A stretch of 64,000 nt of DNA from JBGPLJ01 sp963826145. Lineage in GTDB: Bacteria > Pseudomonadota > Gammaproteobacteria > Steroidobacterales > Steroidobacteraceae. This document shows, piece after piece, positions 42,460 through 52,335 of this stretch; the stretch's first letter is position 1, and every line of letters begins with the position of its first letter. Location of the stretch: contig CAWGVW010000001.1 of NCBI GenBank assembly GCA_963826145.1, positions 868,001-932,000 of the forward strand, read 5' to 3'. A program made the translations under genes and the position numbers. Under the pieces are notes generated by a model. That model was not told the DNA's origin and did no database searches. It was given only the letters and a program-made list of their open reading frames with translations.

Positions 42460-45289
42460 CTCGCGGCACGCCCGCGGCCGCGGGCAACACTCAGGTAACG
42501 CTGGAGATCGACGGCGCGCAGGTGACCGTGCCCGAAGGCACGTCGATCATGCGCGCCGCGGCGATCGCCGGTGGCTCGATCCCGAAGCTCTGCGCGACGG
42601 ATACGCTCAAGGCCTTCGGTTCCTGCCGCCTGTGCCTCGTCGAGATCGACGGCCGCAAAGGCTACCCGGCGTCCTGCACGACGACTGGTCAGCGCGGGCA
42701 TGAAGGTCCGCACGGAAAGTCCGAAGCTCACGCAGCTGCGCAAGAATGTCATCGAACTCTACGTCTCCGATCATCCGCTCGATTGCGTCAGCTGCCCGGC
42801 GAACGGCCACTGCGAATTGCAGGACATGGCAGAGCGGGTCGGCGTCACCGAGACGCGCTATGGACTGGCGGGCGCGAATCACCAGGAAGCGAAGACCGAC
42901 AGCAGCAATCCGTATTTCTCGTTCGATCCGACGCTCTGCATCGTCTGCTCGCGCTGCGTGCGCGCCTGCGATGAAACGCAGGGGACGTTCGCGCTGACGG
43001 TGGAGGGACGCGGCTTCGAATCGGCCATTTCGGCGAGCGCACATTCGACGCTTTATCGATTCGGAGTGCGTCTCCTGCGGCGCTTGTGTCGAGGCGTGCC
43101 CGACGGCGGCACTCAGCGAGAAGCCGCTGCGCGAGATTGGTCAACCGACTCGGGCCGTCACGACGACTTGCGCGTATTGCGGAGTCGGCTGCTCGTTCAA
43201 GGCAGAAGTGAAGGGCGACAAGGTCGTGCGCATGGCGCCGAACCGCGATGGTCATGCGAATCAGGGGCACGCCTGCGTCAAAGGGCGCTTCGCTTTCGGC
43301 TATGCCACGCACCCGGACCGCGTGCTGAAGCCCATGGTCCGCGCGAAAATCACGGATCCCTGGCGCGAAGTGAGCTGGGACGAGGCGATCAACCACGCCG
43401 CGAGCGAGTTCAAGCGCATCCAGGCAAAGTACGGCCGCAATTCGGTCGGTGGCATCACTTCGTCCCGCTGCACCAACGAGGAAACGTTCCTCGTGCAGAA
43501 GCTCGTGCGCGCGGGCTTCGGCAACAACAACGTCGACACCTGCGCACGCGTCTGCCATTCCCCGACAGGCTACGGGCTCAAGCACACGCTCGGCGAATCG
43601 GCGGGCACCCAGGCGTTCACGTCCGTGATGAAGGCGGACGTCGTCATGATCATCGGCGCGAACCCGACGGAAGGTCATCCGGTATTCGCGTCGCAGTTGA
43701 AGCGGCGCCTGCGACAAGGTGCGAAGCTCATCATTGCGGACCCGCGCGCCATCGCGCTCGTGCGCACGCCGCACATCGAGGCCGACTATCACCTGCAGTT
43801 GCGGCCTGGCACGAACGTCGCGCTCATCAATTCGATCGCGCACGTCGTCGTCACCGAAGGGCTCGCCAAAGAGGATTACATCGCCTCGCGTTGCGAGCCG
43901 GAACCTTACAAGCGCTGGCGCGCCTTCATTGCGGCTGCGAAGAATTCGCCGGAAGCGATGGAGGAAATCACCGGCGTGCCAGCGGATCTCGTCCGCGGCG
44001 CGGCCCGCCTGTTTGCCAAGGCCGGCAACGGAGCGATCTATTACGGTCTCGGTGTCACCGAGCACAGCCAGGGCTCGACCATGGTGATGGGCATCGCAAA
44101 CCTCGCGATGGCCACCGGCAATCTCGGTCGCGAAGGCGTCGGCGTCAATCCGCTGCGCGGCCAGAACAACGTGCAGGGATCCTGCGACATGGGTTCGTTC
44201 CCGCACGAGTACAGCGGGTACCGTCACGTTTCCGATGGCGCAACACGTGCGCTTTTCGAGAAGTCCTGGGGCGTGAAGCTCGAGGTCGAACCGGGTCTGC
44301 GTATCCCGAATATGTTCGAAGCGGCGCTCGACGGCAGCTTCCTCGGCATGTACATCCAGGGCGAGGACCTCGCGCAATCGGATCCGAACACGGGTCACGT
44401 CGAAGCGGCCCTCGGCTCGCTCGAATGCCTCGTCATCCAGGATCTTTTCCTCAACGAGACGGCACGCTTCGCGCATGTCTTCCTGCCGGGCTCCTCGTTC
44501 CTCGAGAAGGACGGCACCTTCACCAATGCCGAGCGGCGCATCTCGCGAGTGCGCAAGGTTCTCGAACCGATGAACGGGCTCGCCGACTGGGAAATTACGG
44601 TGCGCCTCTCGAACGCGCTCGGCTACCCGATGAACTACAAGCATCCGTCCGAGATCATGGACGAGATCGCGGCGCTGACACCGACCTTCACCGGCGTGAC
44701 GTTCGATAAGATCGACCGGCTCGGCAGCATCCAGTGGCCCTGCAACGATGCGGCCCCGGATGGCACGCCGACCATGCACGTCGGCGAATTCGTGCGCGGC
44801 AAGGGCCGCTTCTACACGACAGAGTACGTGCCGACGCGAGAGCGTTCGACGACCCGCTATCCGCTCATTCTCACGACGGGCCGCGTGCTCACGCAATACA
44901 ACGTCGGTGCGCAGACACGCCGCACGCAGAACGTCGTGTGGCACAACGAGGACCTCCTCGAGATCCATCCGGACGACGCCGAATTCCGCGGCATCAGGGA
45001 AGGCGACTGGATCGGTCTTGCGAGCCGTGCTGGGGAAACCGTGCTGCGCGCAACCGTGACGGATCGGGTGCAGCCCGGTGTCGTCTATACGACGTTCCAC
45101 TTCCCGGAACTCGGCGTAAACGTCGTCACTACGGAAAATTCGGACTGGGCCACGAACTGCCCCGAATACAAGGTCACGGCCGTCGAGGTGGTCAAGGTCA
45201 ACCAGCCGGCCGACTGGCAGCAACGCCAGACCCAGCTGTCGGCGCGACACTGGAAGTCGAAGACGACCTCCGGCGCCGATCATGTCTGA
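42456..45289 (+). CDS. fdsA: NAD-dependent formate dehydrogenase, alpha subunit, two apparent frameshifts
   Basis: Large molybdenum or tungsten subunit that oxidises formate to CO2. Seen: a 2Fe-2S domain (KAFGSCRLCLVE), a NuoG-like His-ligated cluster motif (DHPLDCVSCPANGHCE), two 4Fe-4S motifs (CIVCSRCVRACDE; CVSCGACVEACP), the catalytic-domain cluster CAYCGVGCSF, the active-site Cys (not selenocysteine) in RVCHSPTGYG, and bis-pterin cofactor binding regions to the end. The frame changes near 42687 (an extra G in CTGGTC) and near 43050. Each is equivalent to one inserted base, and the conserved sequence continues on either side. In the fds context these are probably assembly errors; if real, the enzyme would be lost. 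Confidence 0.92.
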
Positions 45290-46127
45290 ACCGGCGAGCG
45301 CCACGGCTTCGGCGCAGCGCGTCGTGCTCCTCGATGCGACGACGCGGCAGGTGCCGGTGCGCCGCTGGCGCGACGGTACTGATCAGACGACGGTCGATGA
45401 AGTCGCCGAGGAAGCACCGATCGCGCTCACCTACCACGGCATTCCGCATGTCGTGATGCTTGCGACTCCCGCGGATCTCGAAGATCTCGCTGTAGGCTTC
45501 ACCGTAACGGAAGCGCTGGTCGGCAAGGCGAGCGAGATCTCCTCTGTCGAGGTGATCCGCTCGGCAGATGCTATCGAAGTTCGCATCGGCGTCGCCTCCG
45601 AGCGCTTTTCCGCAATCCTGAAGCGCCAGCGCAATCTCACGGGCCGCACCGGTTGCGGCCTCTGCGGCGTCGAAACGGTCGAGGAGGCGATCCGTCGCCC
45701 CGATCCGCTCGCGAACGGGCTGCGCGTGACGAGCAGTGAACTGCATGCGGCGCTCAAGGATCTCGAATCACGCCAGCGGTTGAACGCGCGCACGGGCAGT
45801 GTGCACGCTGCCGCCTGGGCACGCCCCGGGAAGGGCATCGAAGTCGTGCGCGAAGACGTCGGCCGTCACAATGCGCTCGACAAGATGATCGGTGCGCTCC
45901 TGAGGAGCGGCATCGATCCCTCGGAGGGTTACGCAATCGTGACGAGCCGCGCGAGCTATGAGATGGCGCAGAAAGCCGCGACCGCTGGCATCGCGTTTCT
46001 CACTGCTGTGTCGGCGCCAACCGGACTTGCGATCCGGCTCGCACAGGCGAGCGGCCTTACGCTTGTCGGCTTCGCGCGTCCGAACCAGCATGTCGTCTAC
46101 ACGGGTTCCGAGAGGCTCGTCGCATGA
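45282..46127 (+). CDS. fdhD: Formate dehydrogenase accessory sulfurtransferase FdhD
   Basis: 281-residue FdhD/FdsC, which transfers sulfur to the molybdenum cofactor of formate dehydrogenase. Seen: IALTYHGIPHVVMLATPADLEDLAVGFTVTEAL at the N-terminus, the paired-cysteine loop TGCGLCGVE that carries the sulfur, and the C-terminal VREDVGRHNALDKMIGALL and VTSRASYEMAQKAATAG. It overlaps the end of fdsA by eight bases, as expected for a maturation factor made along with the enzyme. Confidence 0.95.
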   Translation: MSEPASATASAQRVVLLDATTRQVPVRRWRDGTDQTTVDEVAEEAPIALTYHGIPHVVMLATPADLEDLAVGFTVTEALVGKASEISSVEVIRSADAIEVRIGVASERFSAILKRQRNLTGRTGCGLCGVETVEEAIRRPDPLANGLRVTSSELHAALKDLESRQRLNARTGSVHAAAWARPGKGIEVVREDVGRHNALDKMIGALLRSGIDPSEGYAIVTSRASYEMAQKAATAGIAFLTAVSAPTGLAIRLAQASGLTLVGFARPNQHVVYTGSERLVA

Positions 46128-46369
46128 ACGCGGAATACCTCGTCAGCATGGCGAACGACATCGGCGATTTCTTCGCGAGCGAAGCGGGCCCGGCTGAAGC
46201 GCCGAAGAGCGTCGCGAGCCACATCACACGTTTCTGGGATCCGCGCATGCGACGCGAGATCATTGCGCACTACACCGCGCACGGCGGCGCGGGTTTGAGC
46301 GACATCGCGCTCGGGGCGATCGCGCTTCTCGCGCAGCAGGCCACGCAGGCTCCCACCGCTTCCCACTGA
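46124..46369 (+). CDS. fdsD: Formate dehydrogenase delta subunit
   Basis: 81-residue FdsD-type protein, small and soluble, part of the fds complex in related bacteria. Seen: the family opening YLVSMANDIGDFFASE, then SHITRFWDPRMRREIIAHY and GGAGLSDIALGAIALL. It overlaps fdhD by ATGA. Confidence 0.9.
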   Translation: MNAEYLVSMANDIGDFFASEAGPAEAPKSVASHITRFWDPRMRREIIAHYTAHGGAGLSDIALGAIALLAQQATQAPTASH

Positions 46370-46387
46370 TCGAGCATCTCGAACACC

Positions 46388-47251
46388 ATGCCTCAAGTTG
46401 CAAAAATCCTGGACGGCAAGGCCGTCGCCGCCCGCGTGCGCCAGCAAGTTGCCGCGGATGTCATCGAATTCTCCAGGCGCCACGGCCGCCCACCCGGACT
46501 TGCCGTCGTGCAGGTCGGCGCCGATCCCGCTTCGAGCGTGTACGTGCGGCACAAGCGCAAGGCGTGTGCCGAAACCGGCATCGAATCGTTTGCTTACGAC
46601 CTCCCGGCGACGACGAGCGAGGCGGAGTTGCTTGCACTCATTGCGAAGCTCAACGGCGATCCGCGTGTCGACGGCATCCTCGTGCAGCTTCCGTTGCCGA
46701 AGGGTCTCGATTCGACTCGCATCATGGACACGGTCGATCCGGCGAAGGACGTGGACGGATTTCATCCGGTGAACACGGGACTCCTTGCGCAGAAGCGGCC
46801 GGCCTTGCGGCCTTGCACACCCTATGGCGTGATCAAACTCGCCGAGGAATATGGCATTCCGCTCGTGGGAGCGCGCGCGACTGTCGTCGGCGCCTCGAAT
46901 ATCGTCGGGCGGCCGATGGCGCTCGAGCTGTTACTCGCGCGCGCGACCGTCACGGTGTGCCACACGGGAACGCGCGACCTGCAAGCCGAAGTCGCGCGTG
47001 CGGACATTGTCGTGGCAGCCGTCGGCAAGCCAGGCTTCGTGCCGGGCGAGTGGATTCGTGACGGCGCGGCGGTGTTCGATGTCGGCGTCAATCGACTGCC
47101 GAGCGGCGCACTCGTCGGCGACATCGGCTATGCGGCCGCGGCCGAGCGGGCGGCGTGGATCACGCCGGTGCCAGGCGGTATCGGGCCGATGACGATTGCG
47201 ATGTTGCTCGGGAATACGCTCGAGGCGGCGGGCAAGCGCGCTATACGCTAA
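46388..47251 (+). CDS. folD: Methylene-THF dehydrogenase / methenyl-THF cyclohydrolase
   Basis: 287-residue bifunctional FolD that interconverts methylene-, methenyl- and formyl-tetrahydrofolate. Seen: the substrate-binding SVYVRHKRKACAETGI (with the conserved Lys), DGILVQLPLPKG, DVDGFHPVNTG, CTPYGVIKL, the NADP-binding VVGASNIVGRPMA and the C-terminal TPVPGGIGPMTIAMLL. It follows fdsD by 18 bp at the end of the fds operon. That supports joint oxidation of folate-bound C1 units and formate. Confidence 0.96.
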   Translation: MPQVAKILDGKAVAARVRQQVAADVIEFSRRHGRPPGLAVVQVGADPASSVYVRHKRKACAETGIESFAYDLPATTSEAELLALIAKLNGDPRVDGILVQLPLPKGLDSTRIMDTVDPAKDVDGFHPVNTGLLAQKRPALRPCTPYGVIKLAEEYGIPLVGARATVVGASNIVGRPMALELLLARATVTVCHTGTRDLQAEVARADIVVAAVGKPGFVPGEWIRDGAAVFDVGVNRLPSGALVGDIGYAAAAERAAWITPVPGGIGPMTIAMLLGNTLEAAGKRAIR

Positions 47252-47268
47252 AACCAGAAACACTGGTA

Positions 47269-47294
47269 GCTCGGCATCCGCCGAGCGATTTTCT
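47269..47294 (+). terminator. Hairpin terminator after folD
   Basis: GCTCGGC-ATCC-GCCGAGC (7-bp stem, 4-base loop, 47269-47286) followed by GATTTTCT. It lies 18 bp downstream of the folD stop and separates the C1 operon from the exopolysaccharide locus. The rest of the 230-bp gap to 47482 has a TTGACA at 47367-47372 without a good -10 partner; no sigma-54 -24/-12 pair was found by eye. Confidence 0.7.
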
Positions 47295-47481
47295 GAGTCC
47301 TCATCAGTCCAGCCGCCTCGGCTGAAGCAAACCGTCGAGAAACTTGCCAAATCGGTTCCGGCCGCTTGACATATTGTTGCGACCTGCATCACACAGGGCG
47401 GCGACCGCGTTCCATAGACTTGCCCGCGCTCGCCGATCTTTGTACTGCCCCCTTCAGTTACAGAGAGCGCACTGGAATCTG

Positions 47482-48882
47482 ATGCCCGTCCGGATATTTC
47501 GCCATTACGTCAATCTGCCGATCGTGCTGCTTGCGGCAGTCGAGGCCGCCGGACTTGTGGCTTTTCCCTATCTGGCCGCGCTGCTGCGGTTCGACGCTGA
47601 CATCCATTCGGCCGAACGTTCGGTCGGCTTGCTGGCACCACGTGCCGTCATTTTCGCCGCCGTCGCGTTGCTCTGTATGGTCGCCATGGGCCTATACAGT
47701 GCCCGCCAGCGGGCCAAGACCACCGGGCTCGTGGTGCGCATCTCGGCAAGCCTGGTGCTGGCTACCGCAATAATGGCTTTACTGAGTTACCTCGTACCCC
47801 AAATCCATGTCGGTCGCGGACTACTCGGGATCACGGCCGTTGGCTCGCTCATTTTTATAGGGCTTTCCCGGGTCATCTTCGTACGCCTGGTGAACGACGA
47901 GGTATTCAAGCGACGAGTGCTCGTTTACGGTGTTGGCAAACAGGCTCAAAGCGTCTCGATGCTCAGGCGGCGTACCGATCAGCGCGGATTTGTGGTCGTC
48001 GGTTACATTCCCAGCGGCAGCGACCGGCAGATGATTGCCCCCGAGCGCGTCGCCAGCGTCGATTCAACGCTGCTCGAATTTGCGCGCCAGAACCAGATCG
48101 ATGAGATCGTCGTCGCGATGGACGATCGACGGCGCGAATTTCCCGTGTACGAGTTGCTGGAATGCCGCCTGGCAGGCATTGAGGTGGTCGATCTCGTGTC
48201 TTTCCTGGAACGCGAGACCGGCAAGGTGCGGCTCGACGTTTTGAACCCCAGTTGGATGATCTTCTCGGATGGCTTTCGCCGCGACTCATTGCGGCGCTTC
48301 AGCGAACGCGCGTTTGACTTCGCCGCCGCCTCACTCCTGATCATCCTGACCTGGTGGATCATGCTGATCACCGCAGCAGCCATCCTGATCGAGGACGGTT
48401 GGCGCGCCAGGATTCTCTACCGGCAAAAGCGCGTCGGACTCGACGGGCACACCTTCGAAGTCCTGAAGTTTCGCAGCATGCGTGCGGACGCCGAGCAGGA
48501 CGGCAAGGCTCGCTGGGCGCAGGCGAACGACGCCCGCGTGACACGGGTGGGTTTGATTATTCGCAAGGTGCGTATCGATGAACTGCCGCAGCTCCTGAAT
48601 GTGCTCAAGGGCGACATGAGCTTCGTCGGGCCGCGGCCCGAACGGCCGGAGTTCGTGGCCAAACTGAGCGAATGCATTCCGTACTATCGTGAGCGTCACT
48701 GTGTCAAACCGGGTATCACGGGCTGGGCACAGCTCTGCTATCCGTACGGATCATCGGAGCATGACGCCACCGAGAAGCTGCAGTACGACCTCTATTACGT
48801 CAAGAATCATAGCCTGCTGTTTGACCTCATGATCTTGCTGCAGACGGCCGAAGTCGTTCTGCTCGGCAAGGGGGCGCGCTGA
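47482..48882 (+). CDS. XrtA/PEP-CTERM-type undecaprenyl-phosphate sugar transferase
   Basis: 466 residues. Seen: about four to five N-terminal membrane helices, a Rossmann-like middle part (RRVLVYGVGKQAQSVSML), another membrane hairpin (FDFAAASLLIILTWWIML) and a bacterial sugar-transferase domain with YRQKRVGLDG, KFRSMRADAE, RKVRIDELPQLLNVLKGDMSFVGPRPERP and KPGITGWAQ. It starts exopolysaccharide synthesis by loading the first sugar phosphate onto the lipid carrier in the inner membrane. It matches the glycosyltransferase that heads XrtA/PEP-CTERM loci (TIGR03013-like) and is followed by prsK one base after its stop. Confidence 0.92.
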   Translation: MPVRIFRHYVNLPIVLLAAVEAAGLVAFPYLAALLRFDADIHSAERSVGLLAPRAVIFAAVALLCMVAMGLYSARQRAKTTGLVVRISASLVLATAIMALLSYLVPQIHVGRGLLGITAVGSLIFIGLSRVIFVRLVNDEVFKRRVLVYGVGKQAQSVSMLRRRTDQRGFVVVGYIPSGSDRQMIAPERVASVDSTLLEFARQNQIDEIVVAMDDRRREFPVYELLECRLAGIEVVDLVSFLERETGKVRLDVLNPSWMIFSDGFRRDSLRRFSERAFDFAAASLLIILTWWIMLITAAAILIEDGWRARILYRQKRVGLDGHTFEVLKFRSMRADAEQDGKARWAQANDARVTRVGLIIRKVRIDELPQLLNVLKGDMSFVGPRPERPEFVAKLSECIPYYRERHCVKPGITGWAQLCYPYGSSEHDATEKLQYDLYYVKNHSLLFDLMILLQTAEVVLLGKGAR

Positions 48883-48883
48883 C

Positions 48884-50956
48884 ATGGAAGCGCTCCTGCC
48901 GGCCGACCTCAGAATCGCCTCGTTCAGCTACGCCTCTGCCGCGCTCGCATATGCCGTGCTTGGGCTTTTGCTGATTACACGCTGGCGCCGCCATCTCGCA
49001 GGCTCTCTCATTGCCTCGGCCGTCATCATCAGTGCAATCTGGGCGGGTGTCGTCGCCGCCCAGTGCTTCGTCAACCGAGTGCCGACGGCGTTAGTCTTCG
49101 GACTGGAGCTGCTGCGCGACACGGCGTGGCTGGTTTTCCTGTTAAGGATTTTCTCGGCGAATTCTGCGGCCTCCGCTCCACGTTGGCTGCGCCGCGGCGT
49201 GTACGGAGCTTTGGCACTTGCATTCGCCACGGTCCTCGTCCGCGGCGCCTTGCACGATGTCGGCTGGATGTCCCTGTCGATTCCAGAGATGTATCTGCCG
49301 GCCACATTCGCCCTGTCGCTCGTTGGATTCATCCTCGTCCATCACGGCTATCGCAATACCCAGGCGGGCGGGGAGTGGTCGGCAAAATTCCTGTGGATCG
49401 CGGTCGGCGGTCTCTTTGTCTATGACTTGCTGCTCTATGCGCCATCGCTCATGTATGGCGGCACGTCTGTGCTTCTTTGGCAATCGCGTGGGGCAGCGCT
49501 CGCATTGCTGGTCCCGATCATGGCAATCGGCATCTCGCGCATCGAAGCGCGGACCGACCGCGCATTTCTGTCACGTGAACTCGTGTTCTATTCGACAGGC
49601 GTCATTACCGCCGGTCTTTACCTGTGTGCGGTCGCGGCCGGCGGGTATTACATCGGGGTTATCGGCGGCACGTGGGCCGGCTTCGCGCAATTCATGTTTT
49701 TGATCGGTGCGGCCCTGCTCCTCGCGGTACTCGTCGTTTCCGGTCAGGCGCGCGCCTGGTTGCGCGTGTCCGTGGGCAAGAATTTTTCGCCATATCGCCA
49801 CGACTATCGCGCTGAGTGGCTGCGACTCGTCGGTACGATGGTCGAGAACGCCGATGAGCGTCCGCTCGGTGTGCGGGCCGTCGATGCATTGGCGAAGCTG
49901 GTTGATTCGAATGCAGGTGGTCTCTGGGACCTCAGGGACGGGACCTACGTCCCCAGCGGCGGCGATCTCGCTGGACCGGAAAAGCCGACGGAAGCTGCCG
50001 ACGGGCCTTTCGTGCGCGCGCTCGTCGAGAATGAATGGATCGTCGATCTGCACGCTGCCGACGGATCGCAACACAAGTCACCGGTTCCTGTGCCGAAGTG
50101 GCTTGCAGAGTTGCCCCGCGCGCGGTATGTCGTGCCGCTGCTGCAGGAACGCGAGCTCGTCGGCTTTATCGTAATCGCGCAGCCGCTCGTCACACACGTC
50201 CTCAATTGGGAAGACATCGATCTTCTGCGCACCGCTGGTCGGCAGGTCGCAAGCTACATTGCGCTCGATCGCGCTGCCCAGCAGCTTGCGTGCGCCGAAC
50301 AATTCGAGGCCTTCAATAGATTCGTCGCCTTCATCATGCACGACCTCAAGAACCTGATCGCGCAGCAGAGGCTCGTCGTCGAAAACGCATCGCGCCATCG
50401 TAACGACCCACGGTTCGTCGACGATGCCATAGCGACCATCGACAATTCGGTACGCCGCATGAGCCGGCTGCTCGAACAACTGCGGCAAGGCGAGGGCGGC
50501 GCTGACACCCGAAGAGTCAACCTTGGCAGCATATGCACGGACGTTGTCGAACGGTGCCGTGGCCGCGAGCCGTGGCCAGAACTTGCCGTGGAAGAACCTT
50601 CTCCCGAAGTTCTGCTGGCGCCGGAGCGGTTTGCGAATGTGCTCGAGAGTGTAGTTCGCAACGCACAGGATGCGACGCCGGCTCGTGGGGCCGTAAAGAT
50701 CGCGGTGTCGCGCGAGCCGCATTGCGCAATCGTCGAGGTCTCGGACAACGGCAAGGGCATGGATCCGGCATTCGTGCGCGACCGGCTGTTCCGGCCGTTC
50801 GATTCGACCAAGGGCAGTCAGGGCATGGGTATCGGTGCCTACCAGGCGAGGGAGTTTGCTCGCTCGCTCGGTGGCGATGTTCGTGTGCACAGCGAGCCGG
50901 GAAAGGGCACACGCTTCGTCATCGAATTACCAGCGTTCGAAGCGGAAACCCGATGA
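48884..50956 (+). CDS. prsK: Sensor histidine kinase PrsK (PEP-CTERM system)
   Basis: 690 residues: eight or so N-terminal membrane helices (about 1-290), a GAF-like region (about 325-470), a histidine box (MHDLKNLIAQQRL) and an HATPase domain with VRNAQDATPARG, VEVSDNGKGMDPAFV and STKGSQGMGIGAYQAREFA. It follows the PrsK architecture and gene order of XrtA loci, where it phosphorylates PrsR to control sigma-54-dependent PEP-CTERM genes. Coupled to prsR by ATGA overlap. Confidence 0.92.
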   Translation: MEALLPADLRIASFSYASAALAYAVLGLLLITRWRRHLAGSLIASAVIISAIWAGVVAAQCFVNRVPTALVFGLELLRDTAWLVFLLRIFSANSAASAPRWLRRGVYGALALAFATVLVRGALHDVGWMSLSIPEMYLPATFALSLVGFILVHHGYRNTQAGGEWSAKFLWIAVGGLFVYDLLLYAPSLMYGGTSVLLWQSRGAALALLVPIMAIGISRIEARTDRAFLSRELVFYSTGVITAGLYLCAVAAGGYYIGVIGGTWAGFAQFMFLIGAALLLAVLVVSGQARAWLRVSVGKNFSPYRHDYRAEWLRLVGTMVENADERPLGVRAVDALAKLVDSNAGGLWDLRDGTYVPSGGDLAGPEKPTEAADGPFVRALVENEWIVDLHAADGSQHKSPVPVPKWLAELPRARYVVPLLQERELVGFIVIAQPLVTHVLNWEDIDLLRTAGRQVASYIALDRAAQQLACAEQFEAFNRFVAFIMHDLKNLIAQQRLVVENASRHRNDPRFVDDAIATIDNSVRRMSRLLEQLRQGEGGADTRRVNLGSICTDVVERCRGREPWPELAVEEPSPEVLLAPERFANVLESVVRNAQDATPARGAVKIAVSREPHCAIVEVSDNGKGMDPAFVRDRLFRPFDSTKGSQGMGIGAYQAREFARSLGGDVRVHSEPGKGTRFVIELPAFEAETR

Positions 50957-52335
50957 AAGCGACGGCCCAGGAACCGAAGAAGCTACTGATCGTGGAAGAC
51001 GATCTCGGCCTGCAGAAGCAGCTGCGCTGGTGCTTTGACCAGTATGAAGTGCTGCTTGCTACCGACCGGCAGGGTGCCATCGCACAACTGCGCCGCCATG
51101 AGCCGGCCGTTGTCCTGCAGGACCTCGGGCTGCCACCCGACGCCGAAGGGGTGGGTGAAGGACTTGCGACGTTGCGGGAGATTCTTGCGCTTTCCCCAAA
51201 TGCAAAGATCATCGTTGTGACCGGCAATAACGATCGAGAGAACGCCATTTCCGCCGTCGCTCAGGGGGCACACGACTTCTACCAAAAGCCGGTCGATGCG
51301 CAAGTCCTGTCCCTGATGGTTCAGCGCGCTTTCCGCATGCACGAGCTCGAAGCAGAGAACCGCGCGCTTCAGGAGCGTCATACCCAGTCGCCACTGGAGG
51401 GGATCATCGCGGCAAGCGATGCGATGCTGGGCGTCTGCCGCATGATCGAGAAGATTGCGCCCACGAGTGCATCGACGCTCTTGCTTGGTGAGAGCGGCAC
51501 CGGCAAGGAGGTCCTCGCCCACGCACTGCACCGGTTGTCGAATCGCGCAAATGGGCCCTTCATCGCCATCAATTGCGCGGCGATTCCGGAAACGCTTCTC
51601 GAGAGCGAACTATTCGGCCATGAGCGCGGCTCATTCACGGGCGCTCACAAGCAGACGCAAGGCAAGATTGAATATGCGAACGGCGGGACACTGTTTCTCG
51701 ATGAGATCGGCGATATGCCGTTGTCGCTGCAGGCGAAGCTGTTGCGCTTTCTCCAGGAGCGGACGATCGAGCGTATCGGCGGCCGCGAATCGATAGCGGT
51801 CGACGTGCGTGTCATCTGCGCTACCAATCGTGATCTCAATGCGAACATTGCGGCACAGACCTTTCGCCAGGATCTCTTCTATCGGGTCAATGAGGTCACG
51901 ATCCGAATCCCGCCCCTGCGCGAGCGGGACGGCGATGCCGTTTTGATCGCGCGGGTGCTGCTTGCTGACAGGTCGCGCCGCCACGGGCGACCTGCACGAA
52001 GTCTGAGCGCCGATGCGGTGCGCGCTATCCAGGCCTATGCCTGGCCCGGCAATATCCGCGAGCTGGAAAACAAGGTGAATTCTGCTGTCATCATCGCGGA
52101 CGGCAAGCAGCTCACAGCTGCCGACCTCGGGCTTGAGATTGGCGGCGAGGAACCTGACTTTCTGAATTTGCGAAGCGCGCGTCAACAGGCGGAACGCTCG
52201 GCGATCCGCCGTGCACTCGCCGTATCCGGAAGCAATCTCTCGAAAGCGGCGACGCTCCTCGGAGTCACCCGGCCGACCCTGTATGATCTTTTGGAAAAAA
52301 GCGGCATCAAGGCCGGCGAAGAGAGGCGTTCATGA
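50953..52335 (+). CDS. prsR: Sigma-54-dependent response regulator PrsR
   Basis: 460 residues: a receiver domain (phospho-acceptor D57 in VVLQDLGLP; KPVD at the end), a sigma-54 AAA+ domain (Walker A GESGTGKE about 179-186; GSFTGA loop that contacts sigma-54; ATNRDL) and a C-terminal Fis-type helix-turn-helix (SAIRRALAVSGSNLSKAATLLGVTRPTLYDLL). It activates RpoN promoters with PrsK as its kinase. Stop and start overlap both neighbours. Confidence 0.94.
   Translation: MKATAQEPKKLLIVEDDLGLQKQLRWCFDQYEVLLATDRQGAIAQLRRHEPAVVLQDLGLPPDAEGVGEGLATLREILALSPNAKIIVVTGNNDRENAISAVAQGAHDFYQKPVDAQVLSLMVQRAFRMHELEAENRALQERHTQSPLEGIIAASDAMLGVCRMIEKIAPTSASTLLLGESGTGKEVLAHALHRLSNRANGPFIAINCAAIPETLLESELFGHERGSFTGAHKQTQGKIEYANGGTLFLDEIGDMPLSLQAKLLRFLQERTIERIGGRESIAVDVRVICATNRDLNANIAAQTFRQDLFYRVNEVTIRIPPLRERDGDAVLIARVLLADRSRRHGRPARSLSADAVRAIQAYAWPGNIRELENKVNSAVIIADGKQLTAADLGLEIGGEEPDFLNLRSARQQAERSAIRRALAVSGSNLSKAATLLGVTRPTLYDLLEKSGIKAGEERRS

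Noticed and set aside
42845..45304. An 819-codon minus-strand open frame across fdsA
   Set aside because: It is antisense to all iron-sulfur and cofactor motifs of fdsA, with no recognisable domain.
47367..47386. Sigma-54 promoter candidate in TTGACATATTGTTGC upstream of the exopolysaccharide locus
   Set aside because: The GG and GC positions of the -24/-12 consensus do not align at the needed spacing, and a sigma-70 -10 at proper distance is also missing.
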